From: Pseudorhodobacter antarcticus
GTDB taxonomy: Bacteria; Pseudomonadota; Alphaproteobacteria; Rhodobacterales; Rhodobacteraceae
Assembly: GCA_945860375.1 (NCBI GenBank)
Contig: CAMAQR010000026.1
Location: 1 to 54,190 of the forward strand
Reading direction: 5' to 3'
DNA length: 54,190 nucleotides
The position numbers and the translations under genes are program-made. The stretch's first letter is position 1. Each line of letters opens with the position of its first letter. This document shows, in pieces, positions 32,549 to 41,035 of the stretch. The notes under the pieces are model-generated. The model had not been told where the DNA came from. It did no database searches and saw only the letters and a list, made by a program, of their open reading frames with translations.

Positions 32549-35235
32549 TGCCGTTCAACATCCTTGTTCTGACCTGTCTTGCTTATGTGGCCTTCCTGTT
32601 CGGTGTGGCCTTCTTTGTCGAGCGCCGCGCATCGCGCGGGGTGATGGGGTTCTTGCGCTCGCCCTTGGTCTACACGTTGTCGCTGTCAATCTATTGCACG
32701 GCGTGGACGTTTTACGGTGCGGTTGGCTATGCGGCCCGGTCGGGGATGGAGTTTCTGACCATCTATCTGGGGCCAACGCTGGTGTTTGTCGGCTGGTGGT
32801 GGGTGCTGCGCAAGCTGGTAAGGATCGGGCGGCAACAGCGCGTCACCTCGATTGCTGATTTGATTTCCAGCCGTTACGGCAAGTCGAACCTTTTGGGTGT
32901 GCTGGTCACGATCATCGCAGTTGTTGCGGCCACGCCCTACATTGCGCTGCAACTTCAATCGGTGACGCTTTCGTTCGGCGTGTTTGCGTCCGAAACCCCG
33001 GAAGGTTGGGCGCTGCCGAACCGCGATGCGACGGCGGTCTGGGTGGCGATAGGGCTGGCGCTTTTCACCATTCTGTTCGGCACCCGCAATCTGGACGCCA
33101 AAGAGCAACACCATGGCATCGTGATGGCGATTGCGGTTGAGGCGGTGGTCAAACTGGTCGCCCTGATCGCGGTGGGGGTCTTTGTGGTCTGGGGATTGGC
33201 GGGCGGCCCGATGGCGATCATCGCGCGGATAGAGGACTTTGGCTCTGCAGGCTGGGCCTTGCAGCCGGGGCGCTGGACCGGGCTGATCTTCCTTTCGGCG
33301 GCGGCGGTGATCTGTTTGCCACGGATGTTTCAGGTCATGGTGGTCGAAAACGTCGATGAGGGGCATTTGGCGCGCGCCTCCTGGGCCTTCCCGCTGTATC
33401 TTTTCCTGATGAGCCTGTTCATCCTGCCCATTGCCGTAGTGGGGTTGGAGCGGATGCCGGCCGACACCAACCCCGACATGTTGGTGCTGACTTTGCCTTT
33501 GGCAGAGGGGCAGGGCGGGTTGGCCATGTTGGCCTTTCTGGGTGGGTTTTCTTCCGCGACCTCGATGGTGATCGTCGAAACCATTGCGCTGGCGACCATG
33601 CTGTCAAACCATGTCTTGATGCCCGCTTGGCTGTGGCTGAGGCCCCAAGCTGCACTGGCAGAGGATTTGCGCGGCTGGGTTCTGTCGGCGCGGCGGCTGT
33701 CCATCATGATCGTGTTGGCGCTGGGTTTGGGCTATTTTCGCCTGTCAGGCGGGTCGGCGGCGCTGGCCTCGATTGGCCTGATCGCTTTTGCGGGTATGGC
33801 ACAGGTGTTGCCGGCATTGCTGGGCGGGATTTTCTGGCGTGGGGCTACAAAAACCGGAGCGGTGGCTGGCCTGAGCATTGGCTTTGTGGTCTGGGCATTC
33901 ACTTTGTTTCTGCCGTCCTTCGGTGCAGAAGGCGTGATCCCGGCGCAAGTGTTTGAAACCGGGTTGTTTGGCATCAGCTGGCTGCGCCCGCAGGCGCTGT
34001 TTGGCACCCAAGGCATGGATCCACTGATGCATGCGATTTTCTGGTCACTGGCGGCAAATACGGCGGCCTTTGCTTTGGGGTCGATCCTGTCTTTTCCCGA
34101 TCCGGTGGAGCGTATTCAGGGCGCGGCATTCGTGAACGCTTTTGACAGCGAGGCGCAGGCGGAACGGCTGGGCTGGACCCACGGGCAGGCAGAGCCCGAG
34201 GCGCTGCTGGCGATGGCGCAACGCATTCTGGGCGAGGACGCGCTGTCGCATTTTGAAGCAGAGGCCCGCGATCAGGGCAAGGCAGGATTTTTGCCCGACC
34301 TGACTCCCAGTTTTTTGGCGGGGCTGGAGCGGCGGTTGGCAGGGTCGGTTGGGGCTGCAACCGCGCATGCGATGATCAGCCAGCTTTTCGGACGCGCCAC
34401 CGTGACGGTTGAGGATTTGCTGGCCGTGGCCACCGAGTCCGCACAGATCATGGAGTATTCGGCGCAGTTGGAAGACAAGCAGGAAGAATTGACCCGCACC
34501 GCGCGGCAATTGCGCGAAGTGAATGAAAAACTGACCCAGATTTCGGTGCAGAAAGACTCGTTCCTGTCCCAGATCAGCCATGAATTGCGCACGCCGATGA
34601 CTTCGATCCGGGCGTTTTCCGAAATTGTGGCCGAGGGTGATTTGTCCAGCCAAGTGGTATCCGATTATGGGCGCATCATTCATGAAGAGGCGGTGCGGTT
34701 GACGCGTCTTTTGGACGATTTGCTGGATTTGTCGGTTTTGGAAAATGGGACGGTGCAGTTGAATCTGGGTCTGGCCAATCTGGGGCAGATGATTGACCAA
34801 GCGATGGCCGCCGCCAGCCAGACCCGGCCCGAGCGCGCCTTTGATGTAAGGCGAGACTACATGGCCGAAGCGATTCATCTGCGCACGGATGCCGACCGGC
34901 TGGTGCAGGTTTTCATCAATCTCATTTCAAATGCGCGCAAATACTGCGATGCGGCCCAGCCGGTTTTGCGCATCGCCGTGCGGCAGAAATCCGGGCGGAT
35001 CGTGGTTGATTTCATCGACAACGGGTCTGGTATTCCCAAGGAATCACAAGGGCTTATCTTTGAGAAATTCGCGCGCCTCACCGATCAGACCCGCGCGGGC
35101 GGGGCCGGGCTTGGCCTTGCTATTTGCCGAGAAGTGATGACCAATCTGGGTGGCACAGTGTCTTACTTGCCGGGTCAGAAGGGTGCGGCGTTTCGCGTCA
35201 CGCTGCCGCTGCGTCTGGAAAAACAACTGGGCTAG
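32548..35235 (+). CDS. Hybrid sodium/solute symporter - sensor histidine kinase
   Basis: An 895-aa inner-membrane protein. Residues 1 to about 520 form an SSS (SLC5/PutP-like) domain with some 12-13 helices, including TSIADLISSRYGKS and GGFSSATSMVIVETIALATM. A linker with a coiled region (EYSAQLEDKQEELTRTARQL) follows. HisKA has the phospho-acceptor H678 in QISHELRTPMTSIRAFS. The HATPase part has NLISNARKYCD, DNGSGIP and GAGLGLAI. CbrA/CrbS-type kinases of this build control use of acetate, amino acids or other carbon sources. The receiver protein just upstream is the obvious partner. Confidence 0.93.
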   Translation: MPFNILVLTCLAYVAFLFGVAFFVERRASRGVMGFLRSPLVYTLSLSIYCTAWTFYGAVGYAARSGMEFLTIYLGPTLVFVGWWWVLRKLVRIGRQQRVTSIADLISSRYGKSNLLGVLVTIIAVVAATPYIALQLQSVTLSFGVFASETPEGWALPNRDATAVWVAIGLALFTILFGTRNLDAKEQHHGIVMAIAVEAVVKLVALIAVGVFVVWGLAGGPMAIIARIEDFGSAGWALQPGRWTGLIFLSAAAVICLPRMFQVMVVENVDEGHLARASWAFPLYLFLMSLFILPIAVVGLERMPADTNPDMLVLTLPLAEGQGGLAMLAFLGGFSSATSMVIVETIALATMLSNHVLMPAWLWLRPQAALAEDLRGWVLSARRLSIMIVLALGLGYFRLSGGSAALASIGLIAFAGMAQVLPALLGGIFWRGATKTGAVAGLSIGFVVWAFTLFLPSFGAEGVIPAQVFETGLFGISWLRPQALFGTQGMDPLMHAIFWSLAANTAAFALGSILSFPDPVERIQGAAFVNAFDSEAQAERLGWTHGQAEPEALLAMAQRILGEDALSHFEAEARDQGKAGFLPDLTPSFLAGLERRLAGSVGAATAHAMISQLFGRATVTVEDLLAVATESAQIMEYSAQLEDKQEELTRTARQLREVNEKLTQISVQKDSFLSQISHELRTPMTSIRAFSEIVAEGDLSSQVVSDYGRIIHEEAVRLTRLLDDLLDLSVLENGTVQLNLGLANLGQMIDQAMAAASQTRPERAFDVRRDYMAEAIHLRTDADRLVQVFINLISNARKYCDAAQPVLRIAVRQKSGRIVVDFIDNGSGIPKESQGLIFEKFARLTDQTRAGGAGLGLAICREVMTNLGGTVSYLPGQKGAAFRVTLPLRLEKQLG

Positions 35236-35304
35236 AGAGAAATCTCAACGCTTTGGTAAGGGCTTGCGCCTAGCTTTGGGGCAACACACCAACGGGGGCG
35301 CGGC

Positions 35305-36264
35305 ATGGCGGATGGGCAAATCGGGGTGATCCGGCGCAAGGTTTTGGCGGGCCGCGCGGTACTTGCCGAAGGCGGGCCGGGGGCAGACCGTGGCTGGCGG
35401 CTGGCTTTGGCGCGCGCCGCGCGCGATGATCTGAAGCTGCCACTGGAGGTGACACGGCTGACGTTGGACCGCAGGTCTTTGGCCGAACTGCTGGAACTGC
35501 CGCCCGAACTGTCCCTGATCATCGTGCTGGAAGGGCCAAAAGACGGGCTTGGCCTGCTGGTGATCTCGGCCCCGGTTCTGGCGGGCATGATCGAGATGTT
35601 GACGATTGGCAAAGTCTCGGCGGCTGCGCCCACGCCGCGCAAACCCACGCGAACCGATGCGGCCATGGTGGCGGGGATGATCGACGCGGCGCTTGCCGGT
35701 CTGGAAATCGGCCTTGCTCAAGAGGCCGATCTGATCTGGGCGGGCGGTTTTCGTTATGCCTCGTTTCTGGATGATCCGCGCCCCTTGGGATTGCTGCTGG
35801 AAGACACCAGTTACCGCGTGCTGAATGCCGACATCACGCTTGCCAACGGCGTCCGCCAAGGTCAGGTTTTGCTGGCGATGCCTGCCGAAGGGCGCGGCAT
35901 GCTGCCCAATCTGCGCACCGGGCCACTGCTGGATGAGGCGGACGCAGGCCCGGCGTTCACCGCGGCGCTGTCGGAACAGGTGGGTGCCGCTGATTGCAGT
36001 CTGGATGCGGTCTTGGCGCGGCTGTCGATGCCTTTGTCACGCGTGATGGGCCTGCGCGTCGGTGAGGTGTTGGCGCTGCCCCGCGCAGGGCTTGATCAGA
36101 TCAGCTTTGAGGGCATTGACGGGCGAAAGGTGGCCGAAGGCAAACTGGGTCAGAACCGTGGCATGCGGGCCATTCGCATGACACCGCCCACCGCCCGCAC
36201 TGCGACATCGGTGCAGGTGGCACCTTTGGCACAAATGCCCGAACCGCTGCGGCAGTCGGCCTGA
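35305..36264 (+). CDS. FliM/FliN (SpoA) family protein, orphan
   Basis: A 319-aa protein with a FliM-like middle part (GLLVISAPVLAGMIEMLTIGKV, MVAGMIDAALAG) and a C-terminal SpoA domain (LSMPLSRVMGLRVGEVLALPRAGLDQISFEGIDG and KLGQNRGMRAIRM, in parts). SpoA domains form the C-ring of flagellar motors or type III secretion. No other flagellar gene is seen in the window, so this is an isolated gene 69 bp behind a sensor kinase. The N-terminus lacks an obvious CheY-binding EIDAL-like motif. It may be a real switch component encoded apart or an adaptor with another role. Confidence 0.78.
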   Translation: MADGQIGVIRRKVLAGRAVLAEGGPGADRGWRLALARAARDDLKLPLEVTRLTLDRRSLAELLELPPELSLIIVLEGPKDGLGLLVISAPVLAGMIEMLTIGKVSAAAPTPRKPTRTDAAMVAGMIDAALAGLEIGLAQEADLIWAGGFRYASFLDDPRPLGLLLEDTSYRVLNADITLANGVRQGQVLLAMPAEGRGMLPNLRTGPLLDEADAGPAFTAALSEQVGAADCSLDAVLARLSMPLSRVMGLRVGEVLALPRAGLDQISFEGIDGRKVAEGKLGQNRGMRAIRMTPPTARTATSVQVAPLAQMPEPLRQSA

Positions 36265-36270
36265 CTGCCG

Positions 36271-36696
36271 TCAGGCTTTCGCCAAGGCGTCGATCTGGTC
36301 GCGCAAATGGTCCAGATTATAGTCAAATTTTGCCGGGATGCCGATCAGTTCATCCGCCGATCGATCCTTGGCGTTCATCAGCGCCCAAAGGACGGAGCTG
36401 CGGTTGCCGCTGGCGCAATAGGCAAACACCGGGCCAGTCGCCTCGGACACCGCCTGCGCTTGCGCGGTGACGTTGTCCATGGTCAGCGCCCCACCGATCA
36501 CGGCGTTTGCGACAAACCGCAGGCCCAAAGCCTCGGCGGCCAAGCGCATTTGATGGGTGTGCAACTGCGATGGAATCTCGCCATCGGGGCGGTTGTCGAT
36601 GACTGTGGTGTAGCCCGCCGCTTTGATCGCGGGCAGGTCCGACAGCTCTATCTGGGGCGAGACGGCATAGGTGGGGGTCAGGGCGCGGATGTCCAT
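36271..36696 (-). CDS. DUF442 / TIGR01244 phosphatase-like sulfurtransferase protein
   Basis: A 141-aa protein with a DSP-like fold. The loop YCASGNRSSVLWAL near residue 101 holds the C-x5-R type active site (Cys, Arg). TVIDNRPDGE, and GLRFVANAVIGGALT are also typical of the TIGR01244 group. In many proteobacteria this domain is fused in front of an ETHE1-like metallo-hydrolase (Blh); here the metallo-hydrolase gene stands 212 bp upstream on the same strand. A role in sulfide or persulfide handling is inferred. The gap between the two genes holds no further gene. Confidence 0.85.
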   Translation of the reverse strand: MDIRALTPTYAVSPQIELSDLPAIKAAGYTTVIDNRPDGEIPSQLHTHQMRLAAEALGLRFVANAVIGGALTMDNVTAQAQAVSEATGPVFAYCASGNRSSVLWALMNAKDRSADELIGIPAKFDYNLDHLRDQIDALAKA

Positions 36697-36908
36697 GTTG
36701 CTCCTTGGGGTGATAGGCGGGGCAGCGCCGCGGGTTCGGGCGGGCGCAGCTTTCACATTCAGCTTACCCGCCGGGGAGGTAAGAGGAAAGGGCAGACAGC
36801 CAATGCGTCCATTGTCAGAGGCCTTTCGGTTGGCTTGAACAGGTTCCGGGCAAAGCTTACCCCATGGGCAGCAACCCAAGTGGCAATTCCTGCAAACCTT
36901 TGAGGGCG

Positions 36909-37772
36909 TCAAAGCCTGTTCAGCGGCACTTTCAGATAGGCAATACCGTTGTCTTCGGGGTCCGGCATCTGGCCCGCGCGCATGTTGATCTGCAGGGACG
37001 GCACGATCAGGCGTGGCATCGCAAGGGTGGCATCACGGGCTTGCCGCAGGGCGACAAAATCGGCCGCGCTGCGCCCTGCGCCGACGTGCACGTTCAGCGC
37101 CTTTTGCGCGCCCACAGTGGTTTCCCACGCATAATCATCTCGTCCGGGGGCCTTGTAGTCATGACCGACGAAGATGCGGGTGGCATCCGGCAGCGCCAGA
37201 ATGCGCTGCACCGAGGCATACATCACCTTGGCCGAACCGCCCGGAAAGTCGCAGCGCGCGGTGCCAAAATCGGGCATGAACAGCGTGTCACCCACAAAGG
37301 CCGCATCGCCCGCAACATATGTCAGGCAAGCTGGCGTGTGGCCGGGCGTGTGCATCACATCAAGGCGCAACTGGCCAATCATCAGGCTGTCACCCTCATG
37401 GAACAGCCGGTCAAACTGGCTGCCATCGCGGGCAAAGCGGGTGCCCTCATTGAAAACTTTTCCGAAAGTGTCCTGCACCACAGTGATTTGATCGCCGATT
37501 CCGATCAGACCCCCAAGCTTCTCTTGGATGTAAGGGGCGGCGGACAGGTGGTCGGCATGGACATGGCTTTCCAAAATCCATTGCAAATCAAGGTCTTCGG
37601 CTTGCACAAAGGCAATCACCGCATCGGCGGACCTTGTGTCGGTGCGCCCCGAAGCATAATCGAAATCAAGCACGGAATCGATCACTGCGCAGGCGCGGCC
37701 TTGGGGTTCGCGCAGCAGATAGGTGATGGTGTTGGTGGCCTCGTCAAAGAACGCGTGAACGGCGGGGTGCAT
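36909..37772 (-). CDS. ETHE1/Blh-like MBL-fold hydrolase (putative persulfide dioxygenase group)
   Basis: A 287-aa metallo-beta-lactamase-fold protein. The motif H70-x-H72-x-D74-H75 (ESHVHADHLS) is followed by MHTPGHTPACLTY, FVGDTLFMPDFGTARCDFPGG and FVGHDYK. The FMPDFGTARCDFPGG segment is typical of ETHE1/Blh proteins that oxidise glutathione persulfide. The start at 37772 is well supported: AAGGAGG lies 6 nt before it. The upstream 150 bp, shared with the divergent dksA-like gene, contain the imperfect palindrome ACATTTCAAGACGTGAATAT, which could be a BigR-like site, but this is weak. Confidence 0.88.
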   Translation of the reverse strand: MHPAVHAFFDEATNTITYLLREPQGRACAVIDSVLDFDYASGRTDTRSADAVIAFVQAEDLDLQWILESHVHADHLSAAPYIQEKLGGLIGIGDQITVVQDTFGKVFNEGTRFARDGSQFDRLFHEGDSLMIGQLRLDVMHTPGHTPACLTYVAGDAAFVGDTLFMPDFGTARCDFPGGSAKVMYASVQRILALPDATRIFVGHDYKAPGRDDYAWETTVGAQKALNVHVGAGRSAADFVALRQARDATLAMPRLIVPSLQINMRAGQMPDPEDNGIAYLKVPLNRL

Positions 37773-37861
37773 GGCGGCCCTCCTTGTCTGATCCGAACTG
37801 TCATTCAAATAGCGCTTTGATGAATACATTTCAAGACGTGAATATGTAAAGTTGCCAACGC

Positions 37862-37875
37862 TTGATTTGTGTCAA
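37862..37875. promoter_or_regulatory. FNR/DNR-type box
   Basis: TTGAT-TTGT-GTCAA matches the FNR half-sites TTGAT-N4-ATCAA at 9 of 10 fixed positions and the DNR form TTGAT-N4-GTCAA fully. Its centre is 58 bp before the dksA-like start codon, a spacing that fits activation at about -41. It could also act on the divergent metallo-hydrolase gene. Confidence 0.6.
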
Positions 37876-37926
37876 GGCACCTCTTTTGCGCGCCCTCTAT
37901 GTTGGCTGCAGAACAGGAGACTTCAC

Positions 37927-38244
37927 ATGACCCCCTTTTCCACCCGCAAAGCCCAGCTTGAGACGCGTCTTGCCGACCTCAAAGGCCGGTTGCAAGGCAT
38001 CGAGGCCGAGTTGGATTCGCACCAGTCACAGGACTGGGAGGAACTCGCCACCGAACGCGAGGGCGATGAGGTGCTCGAAGGCATGGGCGTCAGTGGCCAA
38101 CAGGAAATCCGCAAGATCGAAGCGGCTTTGGTGCGGATTGATGAGGGCGAATACGGCTCTTGCGTGAAGTGCGGCGCCGAGATTGGCGAGGCGCGGCTGA
38201 ATGTGCTGCCCTACACGCCGTTTTGCCGGGAATGCGCAGCATGA
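37927..38244 (+). CDS. DksA/TraR C4-type zinc finger protein
   Basis: A 105-aa protein. An N-terminal coiled coil (about 7-75, with RLADLKGRLQGIEAELDSH) precedes the C4 finger CVKCGAEI...PFCRECA. Between them EGEYGSCVKCG and LNVLPYTPFCREC are characteristic of the TraR/DksA family. Such proteins enter the secondary channel of RNA polymerase and change promoter choice. It is shorter than E. coli DksA (151 aa). The start at 37927 follows ACAGGAGACTTC, with GGAG 7 nt upstream. An FNR/DNR-type box in front suggests control by oxygen or nitric oxide. Confidence 0.9.
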   Translation: MTPFSTRKAQLETRLADLKGRLQGIEAELDSHQSQDWEELATEREGDEVLEGMGVSGQQEIRKIEAALVRIDEGEYGSCVKCGAEIGEARLNVLPYTPFCRECAA

Positions 38245-38254
38245 AGGGGGAATC

Positions 38255-38464
38255 ATGACACAAAAGACAGGTTTGGACACAATGGCCCACCTCGCAGGCG
38301 AAATGACCGAGGCCGCAATGATCGGGCAGGCCGCTGGCTTGCGGCTGCTTTTTGCCGAGATGCAGGCGTTGACGCAAATGATGCCGGGGGGCGCTGCGAC
38401 TGATGCGGACCACCTTACCACCGGTGCCGAGATTGAGGCCGATTTCGACAACATGCCGGTCTGA
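38255..38464 (+). CDS. Small hypothetical protein behind the dksA-like gene
   Basis: A 69-aa product with a GGGGG ribosome site 4-8 nt before ATG and only 10 bp after the dksA-like stop, so probably in its transcript. It is largely helical, with many Met and Ala (AHLAGEMTEAAMIGQAAGLR), and has an acidic end. No Cys and no membrane segment. No family is recognised. Confidence 0.6.
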   Translation: MTQKTGLDTMAHLAGEMTEAAMIGQAAGLRLLFAEMQALTQMMPGGAATDADHLTTGAEIEADFDNMPV

Positions 38465-38572
38465 TCTGGCAACTGCGGGGCCAGGTATCGCTTGCAGAAG
38501 CGATGCGGGATTGCCAAGCAGGCTTGGGCGCAGCTTAATGACCCTGTCGCAACGGGTGTGAAAGCTTTCGCC

Positions 38573-40411
38573 ATGAACAGCAAGCGGGCTGCTGTCAATT
38601 CAGAGGTATCCCCGGTTCAGGTCATCCGACGGGATGGCGTGATGTTGCTGATCATGGCGCATGGCCCTGTCAACGCGCTTGGCCCCGATCTGCGCGACGG
38701 TTTGTTGGCAGGGCTGAAACTGGCGCTGGATGACGCAGAGATGCGGGCCGTGGTGATTGCCTCCGACATTGCGCAGTTCTCTGCTGGCACCGATATGGCC
38801 GAGTTGGGCCACAAAGATGCGGGCCGCGGTCTTGCGCAGCTGTGCAATGTGCTTGAGGCCAGCCCGAAACCCGTGGTTGTTGCGATCAATGGCAGAGCGT
38901 TTGGCGGTGGGCTTGAGCTGGCCGTGGCGGCGCATGGCCGGGTTGCGGAAGAAAAGGCGCAACTGGGCCTGCCCGACGTCAGCCTTGGCATTTTGCCCAG
39001 CGCGGGTGGCACGCAGCGTTTGCCCCGGATCGTGGGGGCGGCGGCGGCGCTGAAAGTGTTGCTGGAAACCGCACCCCTGTCGGCGGCGCAGGCCTTGGCG
39101 ATCGGGCTTGTCGATCAAGTGGTCGGGACGGGCTTGCGTGATGCCGCCTGCGCGATGGCTTTGGCCTTGGCCGTGGCGGGCAAACCGCTGCGCAGCAGTG
39201 ATCGGCGCGATGGGTTGCGCGATGGGGTGGCCTATCAGACAGCGATTGCAGCGGCGCGCAAGCGGTTTGCGGGTGCGCGACTGCCCGCGCCCGGCCGGGC
39301 AATCGACTGCATCGAGGTAGCCCAACTCTTACCGCTGGATCAAGGACTTGCCTTTGAACGCGCGGCCTTTGACGAGTTGGTGCTGACGCCCGAAGCGGTA
39401 GGCCTGCGCCACGCCTTTATGGCCGAACGCCGCGCGCTGTCTCTGCCTGCCGATCTGGCCGCCTTGGCCCCGGCCAAGCTTTCGCATCTTGGGGTCTGGG
39501 GCGGTGGCGATATGGCCGCCGAACTGGTGGCGCAGGCCCTCGCGGCCGGGCTGCGGGTGACGCTGGTGGAACCGCGGCGCGAGGTTTTGGTGCCGACGCT
39601 GGAGAAAGTTGCGGCGCGGCAGGAACTGGCGGTGGTCGAACGGCGGCTGACGGCTGCGGCGCGGGATGCGGATTGGGCGCGGCTGACCTCTGCCATGGCG
39701 GCGGATGGGCTGGTCGGGGCGGACCTTGTTGTAACCGCGCCCGAGGCTGTGCCATTGCCCGCCGATGCCAACCGCGTGCCGGTGATCGGCTTGGGTGCGC
39801 TTCCGGCTCGGGCGATGCCGGGGCGGGTGGCATTGCAGCCCGCGATGGCTGCCGGCATGGCGGCGGAGCTTTCGTGCAGTGCCGGGGCGGACGCGGAGAT
39901 GCAGGCACTGGGGCTGGCTTTGGCGCGGCGGCTGGGCTGGAAAGTGCTGTTCACCGGGCCGGGTGGGCCGCTGGACCGTCGGTTGCGTGCAGCTTTGTCC
40001 GCTACAATCGCGGGACTGGAGGCGCAAGGGCTGGCGCGGCCGATGATCGCGGCGGCCTTGGCGTCTTACGGTTTGGGCGTCGGCGAAAAGGCGGCCTTGC
40101 CACCCGCGCCGCCCGAAGCTGATCAGGTGCTATCGGCCTGCCTGTCGGCTATGGCCAATCAAGGCGCGCGGCTGCTGTCCGAGGGGGGCGCGCGCAGGCC
40201 GCTGGATATTGATGCGGCAGCGATCATGGCCGGACTTTTCCCACGTTGGCAGGGCGGGCCGATGTTTCAGGCCGACAAACGCGGGCTTTTGGTGCTGCGC
40301 GCCGATCTGCGCAGGCGCGCCGAGGCGGCACCGCAGATCTATACACCCGATCCATTGTTTGACCACTTGATCAGCGAAGGGCGCGATTTCGGCGCATTGA
40401 ACCGGGCCTGA
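38573..40411 (+). CDS. Enoyl-CoA hydratase / 3-hydroxyacyl-CoA dehydrogenase-like fusion with degraded dehydrogenase half
   Basis: A 612-aa protein laid out like FadB/FadJ. The hydratase domain (about 15-200) has the oxyanion-hole region and FGGGLELAVAAHGRV, with E115 in place, but the second catalytic Glu (usually LPEV) is D135 in LGLPDVSLGILPSAGGTQR. In the dehydrogenase half the nucleotide loop G-x-G-x-x-G is replaced by GVWGGGDMAAEL, and the HFFSP segment with the catalytic His is missing (GRVALQPAMAAGMAAEL stands there). The C-terminal helical part (GARRPLDIDAAAIMAGLFPRWQGGPM) is kept. It may be hydratase-only or act on unusual CoA esters. The ATG at 38573 was chosen as the first that precedes the conserved fold. 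Confidence 0.8.
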   Translation: MNSKRAAVNSEVSPVQVIRRDGVMLLIMAHGPVNALGPDLRDGLLAGLKLALDDAEMRAVVIASDIAQFSAGTDMAELGHKDAGRGLAQLCNVLEASPKPVVVAINGRAFGGGLELAVAAHGRVAEEKAQLGLPDVSLGILPSAGGTQRLPRIVGAAAALKVLLETAPLSAAQALAIGLVDQVVGTGLRDAACAMALALAVAGKPLRSSDRRDGLRDGVAYQTAIAAARKRFAGARLPAPGRAIDCIEVAQLLPLDQGLAFERAAFDELVLTPEAVGLRHAFMAERRALSLPADLAALAPAKLSHLGVWGGGDMAAELVAQALAAGLRVTLVEPRREVLVPTLEKVAARQELAVVERRLTAAARDADWARLTSAMAADGLVGADLVVTAPEAVPLPADANRVPVIGLGALPARAMPGRVALQPAMAAGMAAELSCSAGADAEMQALGLALARRLGWKVLFTGPGGPLDRRLRAALSATIAGLEAQGLARPMIAAALASYGLGVGEKAALPPAPPEADQVLSACLSAMANQGARLLSEGGARRPLDIDAAAIMAGLFPRWQGGPMFQADKRGLLVLRADLRRRAEAAPQIYTPDPLFDHLISEGRDFGALNRA

Positions 40412-40627
40412 TCAGGCCAAGATCACCCCGACCACCACCAGCATCAGTCCCAGAAACGACAGCGCAAGGGCCGACATGTTCAGCACCACCACTTTTTGCA
40501 ATGCAGCACGCATTTCGGCCTCTGGCAGGCCTGCACGGCGCTTTTTCATCACGGTATAGATGCACCAGATCAGGCCAATCAGGCCCAAAACCGTCAACCC
40601 CGCACCGATCCAGATCAGAATTTCCAT
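40412..40627 (-). CDS. Small two-helix membrane protein
   Basis: A 71-aa protein with hydrophobic segments at about 5-26 and 48-70, joined by a basic loop (MKKRRAGLPEAEMRAALQK). It abuts the convergent FadB-like gene without a gap. Similar short proteins are common in Rhodobacterales. Function unknown. Confidence 0.7.
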   Translation of the reverse strand: MEILIWIGAGLTVLGLIGLIWCIYTVMKKRRAGLPEAEMRAALQKVVVLNMSALALSFLGLMLVVVGVILA

Positions 40628-40747
40628 GGTCGCCTCCGTTCTGCGTCAGCGGATAGCCGCTTTTGCAGGGCGATGGCAAGCGCCCGCTTGAACCTTGGGA
40701 CGCGGGCAGCTAGACAGCCGCAACCCCATCCATCAAGTGAGCCTGTG

Positions 40748-41002
40748 ATGAGCAATGCCCCCGACGCCTATAGCGTGACCGCCGACGAGTTGCGCCAGTT
40801 CATCGAGCGCGCCGAGCAATTGGCCTCGGAAAAACGCGACCTGTCCGAGCAGGAAAAAGAGCTGTTCGCCGAGGCCAAAGGTCGCGGCTATGACACCAAG
40901 GTCATGCGCAAGATCATTGCCCTGCGCAAACGCAAGCCCGACGAGATCTCGGAAGAAGAGGCTATCCTGGAGCTGTACAAGTCCGCCTTGGGCATGCAGT
41001 AA
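40748..41002 (+). CDS. gapR: GapR-type DUF2312 protein
   Basis: An 84-aa protein matching GapR/UPF0335. The helical N-terminus is ELRQFIERAEQLASEKRDLSEQ, and the conserved C-terminus is GYDTKVMRKIIALRKRKPDE followed by EEEAILELYKSALGM. GapR encircles overtwisted AT-rich DNA and helps replication and topoisomerase action in alphaproteobacteria. The length is normal. It is a single gene. Confidence 0.93.
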   Translation: MSNAPDAYSVTADELRQFIERAEQLASEKRDLSEQEKELFAEAKGRGYDTKVMRKIIALRKRKPDEISEEEAILELYKSALGMQ

Positions 41003-41035
41003 CCCCTTGCGCCCCCGGTTGCATATCGGGGACGG

